From Siniperca chuatsi (lineage: Eukaryota; Chordata; Actinopteri; Centrarchiformes; Sinipercidae): a stretch of 64,000 bases of DNA. Shown one piece after another: positions 12,936 to 25,853 of the stretch. The notes beneath the pieces were generated by a model. The model did not search any database. It was given only the letters and a program-made list of their open reading frames with translations, and had not been told where the DNA came from. The position numbers and the translations under genes are program-made. The number at the start of each line of letters is the position of its first letter. Within the stretch, counting starts at the first letter, position 1. The stretch is from contig NC_058046.1 in NCBI RefSeq assembly GCF_020085105.1, positions 29,751,175 through 29,815,174 on the forward strand, written 5' to 3'.

Positions 12936-13821
12936 ACATGTACTTCCACCTGAACTGAAACAAAGGCTCCCTGATAGGTCAGAAACGAGTTTTAGTTAAT
13001 GAGCCTGAAACTTAAAAAACTCCCGGTATGTTCCTTTAAGGTCTTTAATGGCAATCTTATTAAAGGATGTGGTGGTGTTTAAAGATCTGGAGCTGAAGGG
13101 GGGCCATGCACTCAGGAGGTCAGTGTTAACTGTGTTTGTAAAACCTTGGGGTAGGAGTTCATCAGCCTGGCAGCCGCTCGCTCTGTCAGGGTGAAGGTTT
13201 ACAGTGACTCCAGCTTAGCAGGGAAACAAACACACACACACTGTCAAGGCCATCACACCTCAGCAGCTCTGGAGGTGACAAGAACTCCTGTGGAAGGCAG
13301 ATGGAGGGAGCCAGCAAGACACACAAAATTGTAATTTGTGTTATAATGGTCTCACCTGTTTTCTGGCCAAGACCTGCAGGCATGGACCTGACAGCCCCAG
13401 CCGAACTGATTTCATTCACAGTTTAACTCCAGTGAGAATGACAGAATCTTAAATTTTGTCTGAACCCTAATCCCAAGTCGAGTACTCAAAATCAAAATCC
13501 ATGTTTTGGGGAAAACGCAACAGAAGTAATTTGTTGTGAAGAAAACAGTGGTTTAAGAAGATACTATGGATGTTTTGATAAATGTTTTCACTCATCACCT
13601 TTCAAGCCAGCAGTTGAGTGTTCGATTCTCAAAAAGACAATTTAGATGAAGCATTTCATTTAACCCCCGAACTAGCACCTTGAGAAAGTGTCAACAAGCC
13701 AAAACAAACACTGAAGGCTGAAAAACACAGCAACTGCAATGAAAACAGTTTATTGCAGATTGTAGGGTTAAATGTTAGAATTGGACTCTGCACTGTTTGC
13801 TTACACAATGCATTTCAGCTC

Positions 13822-13975
13822 TATTAATTTCGTGGTACTGCATTGATCCCTGGAGGGAATTTTCCTTTCGCTTGCCCTCCTGCACACAGAGGGCAGAGGG
13901 CAGCTACAGAGCAGCTGTCCTGGCGGATGGCTGGGTTTCCATGTCTAGCTCAAGGGCACAACAGCAGAATTAGAT
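13822..13975 (+). repeat. Short dispersed teleost repeat
   Basis: TGCATTGATCCCTGGAGGGA, CTTGCCCTCCTGCACACAGA and CTCAAGGGCACAACAGCAG match a repeat common in fish. No coding potential. Confidence 0.45.
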
Positions 13976-14831
13976 TTCTGTCAACATGCTGAGCTTGAGC
14001 CAAAGTTCTCTCAATATGAATAGGAACATCATCACTCCACCTGAGTGGAATAAAGAGGGAATGAGTGAATATAGTGTACTATAAAATCTCACAATATTGG
14101 AAAATGTTATTTTGTAGAGAACAGTAGTCCAGACCATAGTTCCAGCAGTAGAAGAGTTTTAATTTATCAGATTTTATGATGTGATGCTTGATTTTAATAT
14201 TCAAACAGCATTTTTAATCTGATTCCCTGACTTTTGGTGATTTTTGTGGTGCGTTTCCATGTTTCAGATGCTTTTCTAAACTGCCAAAAATCTTAATTGA
14301 AACACAAATTCTCTCTTTTTGCTATTTTGGCCATGACAGAGGTCAAATTTGAACAACAATGATATTTAGCAGCCTTCAAACTCATCTGTCAAGCCCTTGT
14401 CCCATCCTGCTGATAGTCTGCAGCTCCACTGCCCTCCCCCCTCCTGGTGTCCTGCCAATTAAAAATCAATCAACCCAATCTCCCATATTGATCTGCTCTG
14501 TACAGTAACAGGAGCATTACACCCGAATGCTGGCTCACTCCCAAAATTAAAAAAAAAAAAAAAAGTATCAAAGCAAGGTCATGGAGGACAAACAAAAAGA
14601 CTCCAGAGGGAGGAGCAATGCTTTAGATTTGCAGGGGCGACCTTGATGGATTCCAGACAGACAGTAGGAGGGAGCTCAAATCGCAAGCTGGGTGACAATG
14701 TGTGTGTGGGGTGGTGTGAGAGGGAGGAAGGAGGTGGTGTGTTAAGTAGGAAGGCAATAAAGCCATTTAAGAGTCATAAAGTGCATGGTCAATCAAAACC
14801 GCCCCCCTGCTAGGCACCTCATGTCCTCCGC

Positions 14832-14850
14832 TGTGTGTGTGTGTGTGTGT
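14832..14850 (+). repeat. Short GT microsatellite
   Basis: GT run followed by an A7 tract; the next 130 bases are also GT-rich. Confidence 0.9.
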
Positions 14851-15184
14851 AAAAAAATGGTGGTGTGTACTTGCATGAGTGCGAGAAAAAGAGCGACAGA
14901 GTGCATGTACGTGTTTCTGTGTATGCGGGGGGAGTTTGTGCCTATGTGAGAGTCGGTGTGTCATTTGTGTGTGTATGTGTGCTGAGGGGGATGAGCGAGC
15001 CAGTCTGGAGAGTCAGTGGGATACTGGGCTCAAAGAGAGAAAGAAAGGGAGCGAGAAAGAAAGGATGCACCACCAGTGGAGCTCTGTGAAAATGATGCAG
15101 TGATTAGAGTGTAATTTGTCCAGCTACATTACAATCTGTTTGTGTGTGTAAATACATGTGCATGCATTTGCACCTACGTCTATG

Positions 15185-15450
15185 CCTGTGATATAGAATT
15201 TCTGCTTAATTTGTTGCCACTGCAGGACTCTGTCCATTATGTGCTTCCTGTTCAGCTTGCAGATACACTTTTTGCAACACTTTAAGCTGCCTAATTAAAG
15301 AATCTAAAGCAGCCTGCGAATTACACTGCAAACAGCGCATCTTTACACAGTTGTGCACAAAAGCTGTAAAGTAAAGTTGTAATGACCCACAGAAGCATAA
15401 GGGAACTTTTTGATTCTTCCTTTTAACACACTTTAATGATGTCATTTGAA
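15185..15450. other. Candidate conserved non-coding element
   Basis: Non-repetitive, balanced stretch with TTAAGCTGCCTAATTAAAGA and ACTTTAATGATGTCATTTG. No credible protein frame. Same reasoning and limits as for the block at 4000. Confidence 0.22.
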
Positions 15451-15879
15451 AAATACATAACTGTTGGGCAAAGCATAAAGATGCAGAAATAATACCTATA
15501 GAGAGAGAAACGAATGAGAAAACTGCTAAGTATAAAAAGTGAGAATGAGCATGTGATCAAATCATTAAAGAAAACACATTGTTAGCATTATGTGTCCTAC
15601 AGTATCAAGTATATTGTTCATACTATATTTATATAAATACACTGTACAATCTGTATGTATGCATTTTAACATTTTACACACAGAAAAAAAGCATTAATTT
15701 TTGACCACAAAGGGACAGAAAGACATCAAACTAGTTGACAGATACACTTACAATAATACATTAGCAAACATTAATTTACTTAGAAATCCAGCAGACACAG
15801 CGCAGCAACATTAGTATTCACGCAGCATTGTGTCTCTGGCCACAAGTTCAGGTTAACTGACAATCAGGCAATGAGAGGA

Positions 15880-16145
15880 TGAGAGTCAAGAGCCGGGTAT
15901 ATATACTGCAGAGTCTTGATTGTGGATGAGCCTCAGGTGTGCAGCAGGTAGCGCGGGAGAGTCAGGTGGGTGGTGATTGACAGTGGAATCAGGTATGGAG
16001 TGCCACGCCCAGACAACACACACACACACACACACATACACACACAAACAGAAACAGGGAAAAACCCAACAGGGGACTCACAGGAACACAAGGAGGTGGA
16101 ATACACAGGAAAACAAGGAGGAGACTAGCAGGATCATGACAGAAC
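15880..16145 (-). repeat. LTR-like teleost repeat with a CA run
   Basis: CCGGGTATATATACTGCAGA, GTGAGCCTCAGGTGTG-like and AGCAGGATCATGACAGAACC motifs suggest an LTR-like repeat in reverse orientation, interrupted by a CA microsatellite at 16016-16036. Confidence 0.35.
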
Positions 16146-17582
16146 CATACAGTAAATATTCCTTAATACCATAACAAATAGCTAAAAGAGGCAAAAAAAA
16201 GCACAAGAGAGCTGTAGACTAGGGTGATAATTCACTGTGATTTCAACAATATTGGATGCTCTTTTACATTGTTAATTGACATATTATCAATAAACTGCAC
16301 ATTTCTTGTGACCATCTCAACACAGTATTTGTATTCGTACTCCAAAATCAAAGGTTAATTCCAGCCTTCTCTGATGATTCATGTTATGTTACTTTTTTTA
16401 TTTGTCTCACATGGGGATTCCTTCTGCTGAATTCAAGCAAAATCTCCCCTGATAAAACCTGCCTTCAGTTCATCAACTTCTGTGAACAACCAGTATTACA
16501 CATCAGAAATACAATCACTTTGTGATTTCAACCAATAAGACTGGTGTGTTTTCATAAAAAGAAAAAGAGACTAGTGCAGCTTTAAAAAGCCCAAACATAG
16601 CTGCTAGCCAGGGTATCTGTCTCTGTGTGTGTCTGTGTTGACTTTGGGACTGAACAGTTGAGACACCAATCAGACTAATCGTCCATTTTGGACAAAAAAG
16701 CCACCAGCAGTCTGTTTGGTTTATTACTGTCGCCGTAGGGTGCCGTTTGGCCATAACACCACACCAACTGTGGCATCATCTGTATCCACCACCACCCTCC
16801 CTCATCCCCTGATTCTCTCTCTGCAGCTTCTCTCACTCTCTTTCTCTCTTTTTCCATCCATCCCAACCTCCTGGCTTTAATAATCTTCAATCCCTGGGGT
16901 CTGCTGCCCAGGTGAGGGGGATCTAAACAATCGTTGCCATGGTAAGCTGGCAGCAGGAGCTCAAACACACCTGATGATGCTGGAACATAATTTCTTTCTC
17001 TCTATGCCTTTCTCTTCATCTGTCGCTCACTTTCCACTCTTCTTCCTCCAACCTTCAAATCCTCCTCTTTTACATAAACACCATCTGTTTTTCTCTCTCT
17101 CTCGATACTCATACTCTCTGTTTTGTTTTGTTTTCCTTCTGCATGTACAGCATGTAACCCAGAAAAACCACAGTTCAAGACCCAGATAATATTTGGGCTC
17201 GCTGGCCCGTGATGATATTGACCAGACACAACTTGCCTGCCCCCATCTGTCAGCTCACCCTCGTTCCAGACGCTCATATGTACACAAGCGTGACACTCAA
17301 ACATACAGCTAACGACACTGAATTCACCCGAAAAAAACAAGTCAATGCTGTCTGTTGCCCCGGAGCTGCAGACCTCGCCAATGTGCCAAGTGGGACGCAC
17401 CCAAATCCTCCCATCCCTCATCCCCCCCAAATACCACACACACACAAAACCATCCTGCAACCCTCGAGTGTCCCGTCACTCAGTGACAGTGACAGGTTAA
17501 ATCCACTCTGACGGGTCAGTCTCTTCTCACTGTCAGGCCAAGCCAATGTCACTGTGAGAGAGCCCACATATGTTATGTCTGT

Positions 17583-17584
<2 letters not shown>

Positions 17585-17635
<51 letters not shown>
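17585..17635 (+). repeat. Compound (GT)n(GA)n microsatellite
   Basis: A run of about 21 GT units passes directly into GAGAGAGAG. Confidence 0.95.
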
Positions 17636-18412
17636 CGTGTGTCAGCGTATAAACAAGGATGTTGGCAGCGGGGTGGAGACAGGGGTGTGAATGAAGCACG
17701 GTGTCTATGGTCTGTGAAGTTGCAGTAATTAAAAGGATGTGTTACCAAGGTGTGACCATCAGAAGGCGATCATGTGTGTACCTCCACCACATTACATATA
17801 GATACATTTTTGGTCTTGTATGTCTGTTTTGTATTTGTTCATTTTCTTTCTTTATGTTTGTTACCATAATATCTCAAAACTACTACTACTACTTTAACAA
17901 CTTTCGGTGACTTTTGGTGGAGGGTTAGGCCATGGACCAAGGAATAAATGATTTGTTTTGTGTGTAGATAACCCACTACTTTATAACTCCTACAATGTGA
18001 AGCATAGAAGCAGCAAATATTTTCCTGGATTTTTTCACTTTTTCGCCACTGATCCTTCAAATTTTATCCAATCCTCACGAAATCTGAAACATCGTATTTA
18101 TGACCCTAAAAAAAAATTTAAATCTTTTATATGACATTGTTAGTTGCCAAATTCTAGAATGTGTGGCCTATTTTACATGAACTTCCATAACTCTTGAAAA
18201 TGTTGTGCAAATGCTACTAAATTTAGAAGAGAGGTGCACAAATCAACTCTCTCTCCCACACACACATATATACATACACATTATAAGAGAAACAGCTTGC
18301 TTTTTTAAGCATGTACACACAAAGATTCCTTTGATAAAACTGGATTTCCTAATCAGACTCCCCCCTGCGCACTTCCTGATAAAAAACAACAGTAGAGCAC
18401 CCACTCCTTCTC

Positions 18413-18415
<3 letters not shown>

Positions 18416-18463
<48 letters not shown>
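18416..18463 (+). repeat. (CA)24 microsatellite
   Basis: Uninterrupted CA run. Confidence 0.97.
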
Positions 18464-18464
<1 letters not shown>

Positions 18465-19454
18465 TCAATATTCGTGCTCCATACACACACTAAACACATA
18501 CCAGAGAGGAGAAGGAGCAGGCGCATTTTGGTGTTTGATACGGATGACCTAGATCTTGGAGCGTGCACGGTTGAAGATGCAAGGAGTGCAAGGAGGGGGG
18601 AGGGATTTAAGCGTGGGGGGAGGATCTGGGTGTTATGCATGTGTGAGTGAATAAGATGATGAGGGAGTGAAAGGGTGGTGGGTGTGGGCCGCTGAGCTAC
18701 TCAGAGAGTTTTTTTCTGAAGAGTCTAATTTGAAAACCAGCGGGGGGCTGATGGGTAAAAGATGGACAGACCTCAGCAAAGGTCAGAGCGAGTGAGAGAG
18801 AAAACAGAAAGACAAACAGAGAGTGATAGATAGAAGCCAACAAATAAAGAAATGATAAAATTACATGGAAGAGAGGCTTTCAGCAGGCGCTAGGCGACCC
18901 CCCCTTCTGTCTGCCAGCCATGTTGGAGGTGCCTGGTGGGAAGCTATTGTGTTTGTAAACTCACTACATCGAAGTGGGATTGAAATGACATGATGACATG
19001 ACATGGTTCATTTTTTGTGCTGATTTTAATTTGATACTAAGCTAATCACTACTACTTTACACATAAACTTGGCTGCAAGCTAAGATTCTGTGTGTTAATT
19101 CCTTACCAGATAAACAATTAGTTTACAATGCTAATGTTCAAGTGCACTATTTTGACAGCTGATAGACAAGAAATGAATGCACGTTACTGCTTTGCACTGA
19201 CAAGAGATGATTTATGCCATGTTCTGGGATTACCTGAACTGCAGCCTCAGAAGAAAGCTGTAGATTGAATATTTAATTTTAAAAAAACATGCAGTAAATA
19301 GAAATTGCCATTGATTAATTTGATGATTGTTGGTTTGTTATCCAGTCTGTCATTGGCACTACCTCACCACCATTTGAAATTTTTCAATATTTTGTGAGAC
19401 ATTAGCGTCCATTTACACCTTGGAAAGCTGGTTGGGACAACAAAACATTGGACT

Positions 19455-19705
19455 ATAACACAGACCACTGTTTGTTTCCTGTTTCCTCCAGTCAATTTTG
19501 GTGTAATTTCACCATGACCATGGTTGTTCTGTAACCTTTACCACTTAGTTATTATTGTAACAATGATAATGAAGGTCCCCTAGCCTTAACTAAGTACTTA
19601 TTCTAACTTAAACCATGATCTTTCCCTGAACCTAACCAAGTCGTTTTTGTGCCTAACCAAAAACCTAACCAAACCTTAACCATAACAGATCATAACCGCT
19701 GTGGC
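19455..19705 (-). repeat. Dispersed repeat family R2, inverted copy
   Basis: Reads on the + strand as TTTCCTGTTTCCTCC, then AACCTAACCAAGTCGTTTTT and CCTAACCAAACCTTAACCAT, the reverse of the copy at 62,990. It ends near AATTTGGAGGGCTTGTTGG. Confidence 0.5.
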
Positions 19706-21088
19706 TTAATTTGGAGGGCTTGTTGGTTCAAGAATATCTCTGTATGCATGTATACTAGTACTAAGTAGTTTGCTTGTGTGCATGATATTGTCATTAATGC
19801 CTGTACATTGGCAGCACAGACAAACTTTTGAGAGAGAGATAAAAAGAGAAGAAGAGACTCTTGTCAGGACCTATTTGGGCAATTCTGTTCTCCCTCTGTC
19901 TGCTTCCTCCTCTGTCTGTATTGTTCTATACTCTGAATCTCTCATCTCTCTCTCTCTAAGCATATCTCTCACCAGGCCCAGAACCAGGTGCAGGGTGCCT
20001 CGAACTCCTCTCACAGATAAACAAAGTGCCTGGAAGAGTTGTTTTCACTCTCTCATCCACATCTCATGTTTCTTTCATCTTATCTATGAACTTTGAAAGA
20101 CCTGGCAGCAGATGGGAAGCTTTGTCAGGCTTAAAAGGATTTTTGTAAGATATTGTGATGGGAAAAGGAGAAAAGTTGACTCTCTTGAGAATCTCTTGAG
20201 TATCTGTATTCATACATCGTCAAACATCTTAAACCACCATCCAAATTCATTGTCCTCCATCTTTTCTGTGCAATAACTGTGGAACACAAGACGAGCGCCC
20301 GTGGTCGGCCCAATCTGGAAGCATGACCGATTCCCGTCTTTCTCAGATGGCATCATCTATTTTGATTACAGACCCCCCTCTGAGTGTTGGCCATCTCCTC
20401 TCCAGGTGGGTAATGGGAATGGCATAGGAAATAGGACCAACCTTGTTACATTTAGTTTTTTATTCTGAAAGGCAATCATCTCTGTGGCTGTGATGTATGT
20501 GTGCCATAATCAGCAAGCGCCATGGGTCAAGCGGGAGCGGGACACGATAAGGTATATGGAGATAAACAGAAAACTGAGACAGTGAGACTGAGGTGGAAGT
20601 TTGGATGTAAAGAAAGACAAATGGCTGAGGAAATGAAGGTGAGACCCAGCAAATAAAGGAAAGAAAGGAGACCAGAGTGTGAAAGAGAGATGCATGAGGG
20701 GGTAATGAATGGAAGAAGAAAGAAAGGAAGGAGGACAGAGAGAGTTTTATCTGACTCTCACAGCCTTGGTGATATGACAGACTTGGCAATCCAAAGCGTT
20801 TCACCATGCCACCCCCTACCAGGGACAATCTTCCTTGCTGCCTTACACACACACCCTCCTGCAGAGCACACACACATACACACCAACTGTACCTCAGCCC
20901 CATCCTGCCTCCCTACCACCCACCTCCTCCCTCCCTGCCACCCTCTCTTACAGGATAATCCTTCCCCCGCCCCCCAAATACCATCGCTTAGTAAAAAGAT
21001 ATTTCCAAGGGCCTGGATCACGGGCAGTCGCATGCTGCGTGCTCGCACAAAAGGCAAAGGCTCTGCACACATGCAGATGAGACGAGAT

Positions 21089-21095
21089 ACACACA

Positions 21096-21154
<59 letters not shown>
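21089..21154 (+). repeat. (AC)n microsatellite, longest in the window
   Basis: Pure from 21099 (28 units) with a short interrupted lead-in from 21089. Confidence 0.97.
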
Positions 21155-21155
<1 letters not shown>

Positions 21156-21339
21156 AGAACTCATAGGACACGGAGACTCTCCCAATACGCAGATGACAGC
21201 ATCTGCCTTTCACAGATAATTACACTCCACCACCCCCCCTTTTCTTTTTTCTCTCTATGTCTATCTTTTCCAGCCTGGATAGATACTTGTGTTTGTCAAT
21301 ATGGAGAATTCACGCATCATTGACAATCCTGGCATTGTT

Positions 21340-21545
21340 GTTGTTGTTTGTTCTCCCTATCCATGCTGGCTAATGTGAATCACAAGGAGCGATGAGTGGG
21401 AAAGACAAGGACTTGCAATGACTCATGTGAGCCTCATTGAGCAGGGCTAAGAGGCTAACTTAGAGCTCATATGGTGCTAATCAAAAGAGCCATCCAGCCA
21501 TTAAGTGGTGCTAATGAAGTCTGCCATTTTGTTTTGATTTTGTGT
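21340..21545. other. Candidate conserved non-coding element
   Basis: Contains a repeated word GTGCTAAT (GGTGCTAATCAAAAGAG and GGTGCTAATGAAGTCTG, about 37 bases apart) and CAATGACTCATGTGAGCC with an AP-1-like TGACTCA. Non-repetitive and non-coding. Confidence 0.25.
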
Positions 21546-22495
21546 AATTCACACCAAAAAGGCCAAGCATGAAGTGTCCTAAAATCCTGAAGTACGGCTA
21601 GTTTTAAACCTGTGTGCAGACAATCAAATTATTTGTAGAACACCATCAAAGTGATAAAACCGTAGAAAATACAAACAGAAAACAATATACACACATAACA
21701 GCAATGACAAAAAAGTTAAACAAAACAGAAATGTTAAGTTTTTGCTTTAGAAAACATATTTTTTCCAAATTGAATTGTTTTGTCATAAAAAATGTTTATT
21801 TCAAGGAGCATTGAATGAATGGGATAAATATTGTAAAATAAGGATATAGTCTTGGTTTTTAAACTAATATCAACAGAGTACTGAGTGAAAACTGGGAATT
21901 TTAGAGTATTAATGACGTGCAGTTTAAAGACATGTGCAGTTTAAAAAAAGAAGATTAAATCAAAGACCCAAATATTTTAGAAAGCGAAAAAAATATTTAT
22001 CTCCTGGAAAAAGTTTCAATTGCAGCAAATATGTAGGAAGTGAATTCACTTTTGACATGTACAGAGAGCTGTGTCTCATTCCTAAATCCAATCCTGTCTC
22101 ATTTCCACTTCGTCAAGATTAAAAGTTCATTGACACAAAAATATTTCAGGGCAGAAAGGTGCGCTTGTGTTTTATTTATGAGCAGCTAAGAGGCTGCTGT
22201 AGGGCATCCCCATTAGCATGGTGCCGGGGTTTGTTAGCAGATCCCAAAAAACAGGGACTGTCAGGAACAGGGTGAAGAAGCATAGAACAAAGATGAGGGT
22301 TGAGGAGGACAAAGAAAGGTGAGAGGGAGGGTAGGAGGAGCTGGAGGAGAGAAAAGAAGGTCATGAGGTGAGGTGGAAGCAAAGTGACTTGACAGCAGGG
22401 GAATATTCCATCTTACAGAGGAGTCACAAGGGACTCACGCAACCACTTAACACAAGACATGTGTCTCACTGTGCAACACACAAATCTACACAGAC

Positions 22496-22508
22496 ACACA
22501 CACGTACG

Positions 22509-22542
<34 letters not shown>
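22496..22542 (+). repeat. Interrupted CA microsatellite
   Basis: CA run with GT and AT interruptions at the 5' side and pure from about 22516. Confidence 0.93.
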
Positions 22543-23021
22543 GACCTCCCAAAAGATCTCTCTTTGTCTCAGTTGCTCTCATACACACATGAACTGTCCA
22601 CACTCCACACTGTGATTGGCATCAGCCCAAAGTTTGCCACTTAACAAAATGATGATTCTCTCTGTTCGCTGCCAGCAGCATGTACATGAGGCGGGGTTCG
22701 TATGGTATTCATATAGTTGTCGACTGACGAAAGCTCAGCTCTCTCGCACAGTCAGAATTGTTACGGTCAAAAGTGTGACGGGCCGATATTAGCTTATTGT
22801 GGATATATCAGTATCAGTGTATGTTTTGTCCAATAAGTAGCGACAAATTACATTACAGAAATGCCAAACTAGGTTTGAGGTTGAGGAGAAACAGTGTCTC
22901 CTTTACATAGTTTGTTCAGCAACTGTAAAACTGGAAAATGTCCCTTTCAATATGTATCTTGGTCACAATAAAAAATGTAACAAAAAATTCTAAGGGATCC
23001 GTATCAAGATTGTTTGTTTAT

Positions 23022-23254
23022 AAGACGGTGTAGTCCCTCATTCGTCCAGGAGTGTTCTATCGTAGAAAGGGTTTCAGTCGTAGTCATCGGGACACTGTTT
23101 TCAGAATCAAGAAGTCATTCTCAATTGTGAAAAAATGGGACGGGAACTAGAAAACCAGAATAGCTTAAATTTCTAGTTCCCGTCCCATTTTTTCACAATT
23201 GAGAATGACTTCCGGATGGGAGCCGAAACGTCTTGATTCTGAAAACAGTGTCCG
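23022..23254. mobile_element. Fold-back retro-insertion with 12-bp target-site duplication
   Basis: TTGTTTGTTTAT occurs exactly at 23010-23021 and 23255-23266, flanking 233 bases. Inside, 23090-23153 (64 bases) is the perfect inverted complement of 23170-23253 (84 bases), apart from a block of exactly 20 bases (23213-23232) present only in the right arm. The spacer is 16 bases. The sequence CCGAAACGTCTTGATTCTG resembles ends of Penelope-like or LINE elements in fish. That assignment is from memory and uncertain. The remaining 23022-23089 is unpaired. Confidence 0.75.
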
Positions 23255-23269
23255 TTGTTTGTTTATGTT

Positions 23270-24035
23270 TTAAAAAATTACTATCGACCGATATATCGTT
23301 TTCTGATTTTTTTATACTCCCAAATATTTGCAGCAGTAATACTTTTTGTGAGAAACATAATGCCGCCTGGATTACGTCCAGGATTACGTTTTTATCAACA
23401 TAAAGGTGAAACACAGTCATAGAGGCTTCAATTGAAGTGAATGAGAGACGGAGCAATGTTAGTCTGAAGAAAAAATCCACTGATAATCAGTTGAGCTCGG
23501 CAGCTGCAAGGCAGACCAAACAGTGAACTATGAAAAGCAGTTTCAATGATGACAACGAGCCACAGAGTTGCCTATGGAATTTTAATTGAGCACTGCATTT
23601 GGTTTGCCACACTGATGGGTTCAAGGGTTACCTGGTGATTTTGGTCTTCACTTGGAGCCTTGCTCCTTGCCACAGTGAGTGATGACTGTGTGAGGCGAGC
23701 GGCATTGTGGTGATGAAGCAAATTTCATTGGCTTAAAAGACTGTTAGCCGTACTTTGTCAAAAGTTAAATGACTATATAATTTCAACTTTTTTGTCAAAC
23801 TGTGTGACAACATTTTCATGCATTTTTTGACGAATGGAAATGTCATGCTTTTGGTAACTATTTTGAATTGCCATGAAATTTGGTGAATTTTTTTCATAAT
23901 AAAATACTGGAGACTGGCCTTGATTGTATTTTATATAAATTGAAAAATATTGTGACCTTCAAAACAGACAAAACGTAGGAACTGCTCTTGTCATGAAAAT
24001 GTCCATGGATATGTACTTTAACTTACTGTAACTGA

Positions 24036-24087
<52 letters not shown>

Positions 24088-25310
24088 TTTTACCATCAGC
24101 TGTTCTGAAGCTGTTCATTATGAATATGAGTTGATTATGCTTTTTTTATCCGTTACTTGAAAAAAACATTTAACAAAGAAAAAAGAAGAAGCGCAAATTA
24201 TTTTGTACGTCTTATATCTATTTAATAATATAATCTATTTATCCTCACTGCTAACTACAACACTGTCGTGAACAGTCACCACACCCATAACACCTACACC
24301 AACAAACAAAAACCACACACTGCTTTACATTGAAACTCCCATCCACAGTTAGCGAGGGATGGCAAAGGTTGCAACATCAATGACGACAATGTCACCAAGC
24401 CAGGGGATAGCACAGAAGGCCGGAGGTGCAGCGATGCTCCCTAAAGGCGCAATTAGCGCTCCACTACAGGAACATCGCTAGACAGGGTTCCTCCTCTGAA
24501 CCAGAACATTGTTACACTAATTAATAACTCAGTCACATCAGGGTGGCTTCAGCAACAATAACAACAGGAAAAGAACAAGAGGAAGGGTTTAGTGTTTTGC
24601 TGACAACTGTGTAAATTAAAAGAAATCCTCAGTAAAAGTTTAAACACTGTTGTTGGCAAGTTACAGCTGCAATTCAAGGGCCATTTTTATGTTGGTGGTG
24701 TATTTTCTTATTTACCAGCCCCAACGCTGACAAAATAAAATACTTTCTGTGCAGCTACAATGTAGTTTAATAACAGAAAATATTTCAACTCTCACAAACA
24801 TCACAGCAAAATGTGAAACCATAGCTCTTACTATAGTTTCACCACCTATACACCTTTCTGACAGTTGTAAGTAATGACATTAATGATGGCTCTGCATCAC
24901 ATTACGACTGTAGCCATTGTTAATGTCATTACTCACACCTGTAATATCAGTTGTGTGTTTGATGAGTCAAAATGAAAAAACCTCCAGACCCTCAGCTGAA
25001 TACAGCATGCTCATACAGTAACTGTTCCTCTCAGAGTTGAGGAAAGTAATTTTGACAAATGGAAATCAATAAGTAAAAGCAAATGCAAAGTGCATTCAAT
25101 CAAAATGCCCCCACTACATACAGAGACAAGAGAAAACAAAAAGAAAGCAAGCAAACACATGGCACTGTATCCATATGTGGCAAAACATAATAAATCTGAC
25201 AAAAATGAAACATATAATGCTCTCATATGTTGATGATAAGTCTTTAATGAAAACTGAGCTCGGTCGAAAGGCCCCGTATGTAAACAACACACTGTAATCT
25301 GCATTCATCT
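23270..25310. other. No gene recognised
   Basis: CA run at 24039, otherwise unclassified. 24,830-24,965 contains a short imperfect inverted pair around AATGACATTAATGATGGC and TGTTAATGTCATTACTC. Confidence 0.55.
24039..24086 (+). repeat. (CA)24 microsatellite
   Basis: Uninterrupted CA run. Confidence 0.97.
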
Positions 25311-25311
25311 G

Positions 25312-25494
25312 TCATGTCGAACAGACTCGGATGTTCGGCGGACATATGCAGGAAAATCTTATAGTAACTACAAGATCATGAAAAAATGGACAGTAGAATA
25401 TTAAATGCATTTCATTCTCAGCCTCATCCACATCACACAGGTGACGCTTTCTGTCCTCCTGGATGGGATCAGTTTCAGCAGCTCTTAAAGACAT
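25312..25494 (-). pseudogene. Small LINE C-terminal fragment (possible)
   Basis: The minus strand reads HLCDVDEAENEMHLIFYCPF, which resembles the Cys/His-containing C-terminal motif of some fish LINE polyproteins (C..C, H....CP). No further domain could be traced with confidence on either side. It is a short, weak match. Confidence 0.4.
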
Positions 25495-25853
25495 TACTTT
25501 GACATTTTGGGAAATACACTCATTTGCTTTTTAGATGAGTAGATTGATACCACTCTCATATCTGTCCGTTCAATATGAAGCTTCCAGGAGCCTCTGCTGG
25601 TTACCCGGCAACCTCACAGAGATGCCAAGACTCCTGGAAGTCACTGCGCTTGACCAAGAACTAGTCCGGCACATAATCCTCCCATGAAATCACAACTTGC
25701 AATATAACAAACGAGATATAACATGTTAATTAATAAACTTTAGAGGTCCTGTGAGGCAGATTTTTTTTTACCTTTGGACAGAGCCAGGCTAGCTGTTTCC
25801 AGTCTTTGTGCTAAGCTAATCATCCTTCCCAAAATGTTGAACCATTCCTTTAA
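25485..25853. repeat. MITE-like teleost repeat with inverted ends
   Basis: The left end TTTGACATTTTGGGAAATAC is partly inverted in the right end CTTCCCAAAATGTTGAACCA. The interior contains GAGCCAGGCTAGCTGTTTCC. A second fragment (TAGTTTGACATTTTGGGAAA) lies at 56,172-56,262. Confidence 0.55.

Larger units (their letters stand above)
12940..15180. other. No gene recognised
   Basis: Contains the short repeat at 13822 and a GT-rich stretch near 14,830-15,000. 14,360-14,530 is low-repeat and could be conserved non-coding sequence. No exon supported. Confidence 0.55.
16150..19450. other. No gene recognised; microsatellites
   Basis: Pyrimidine-rich stretch at 16,770-17,110, GT/GA and CA runs, and CTACTACTACTAC at 17,881-17,893. 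Open frames here come from these skewed stretches. Confidence 0.55.
19710..22495. other. No gene recognised; microsatellite and candidate CNE
   Basis: GA/CT-skewed stretches at 20,640-20,750 and 22,260-22,380 and the AC run at 21089 generate spurious long open frames on both strands. The candidate conserved block at 21340 is listed separately. Confidence 0.55.

Noticed and set aside
17002..17511. Overlapping frames on both strands (152 and 100 codons)
   Set aside because: Neither has motifs or splice context, and they overlap a pyrimidine-rich stretch that favours open frames.
20690..21213. Long open frames on both strands around 20.7-21.2 kb
   Set aside because: They arise from the AC microsatellite and skewed flanks (Thr-His or Cys-Val runs) and have no domain features.
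23205..23240. Hammerhead ribozyme in the fold-back insertion
   Set aside because: A GAAAC...GTC segment is present and Penelope-like elements can carry hammerheads, but the required CTGANGA core is not there. A covariance-model search would be needed to revive this.
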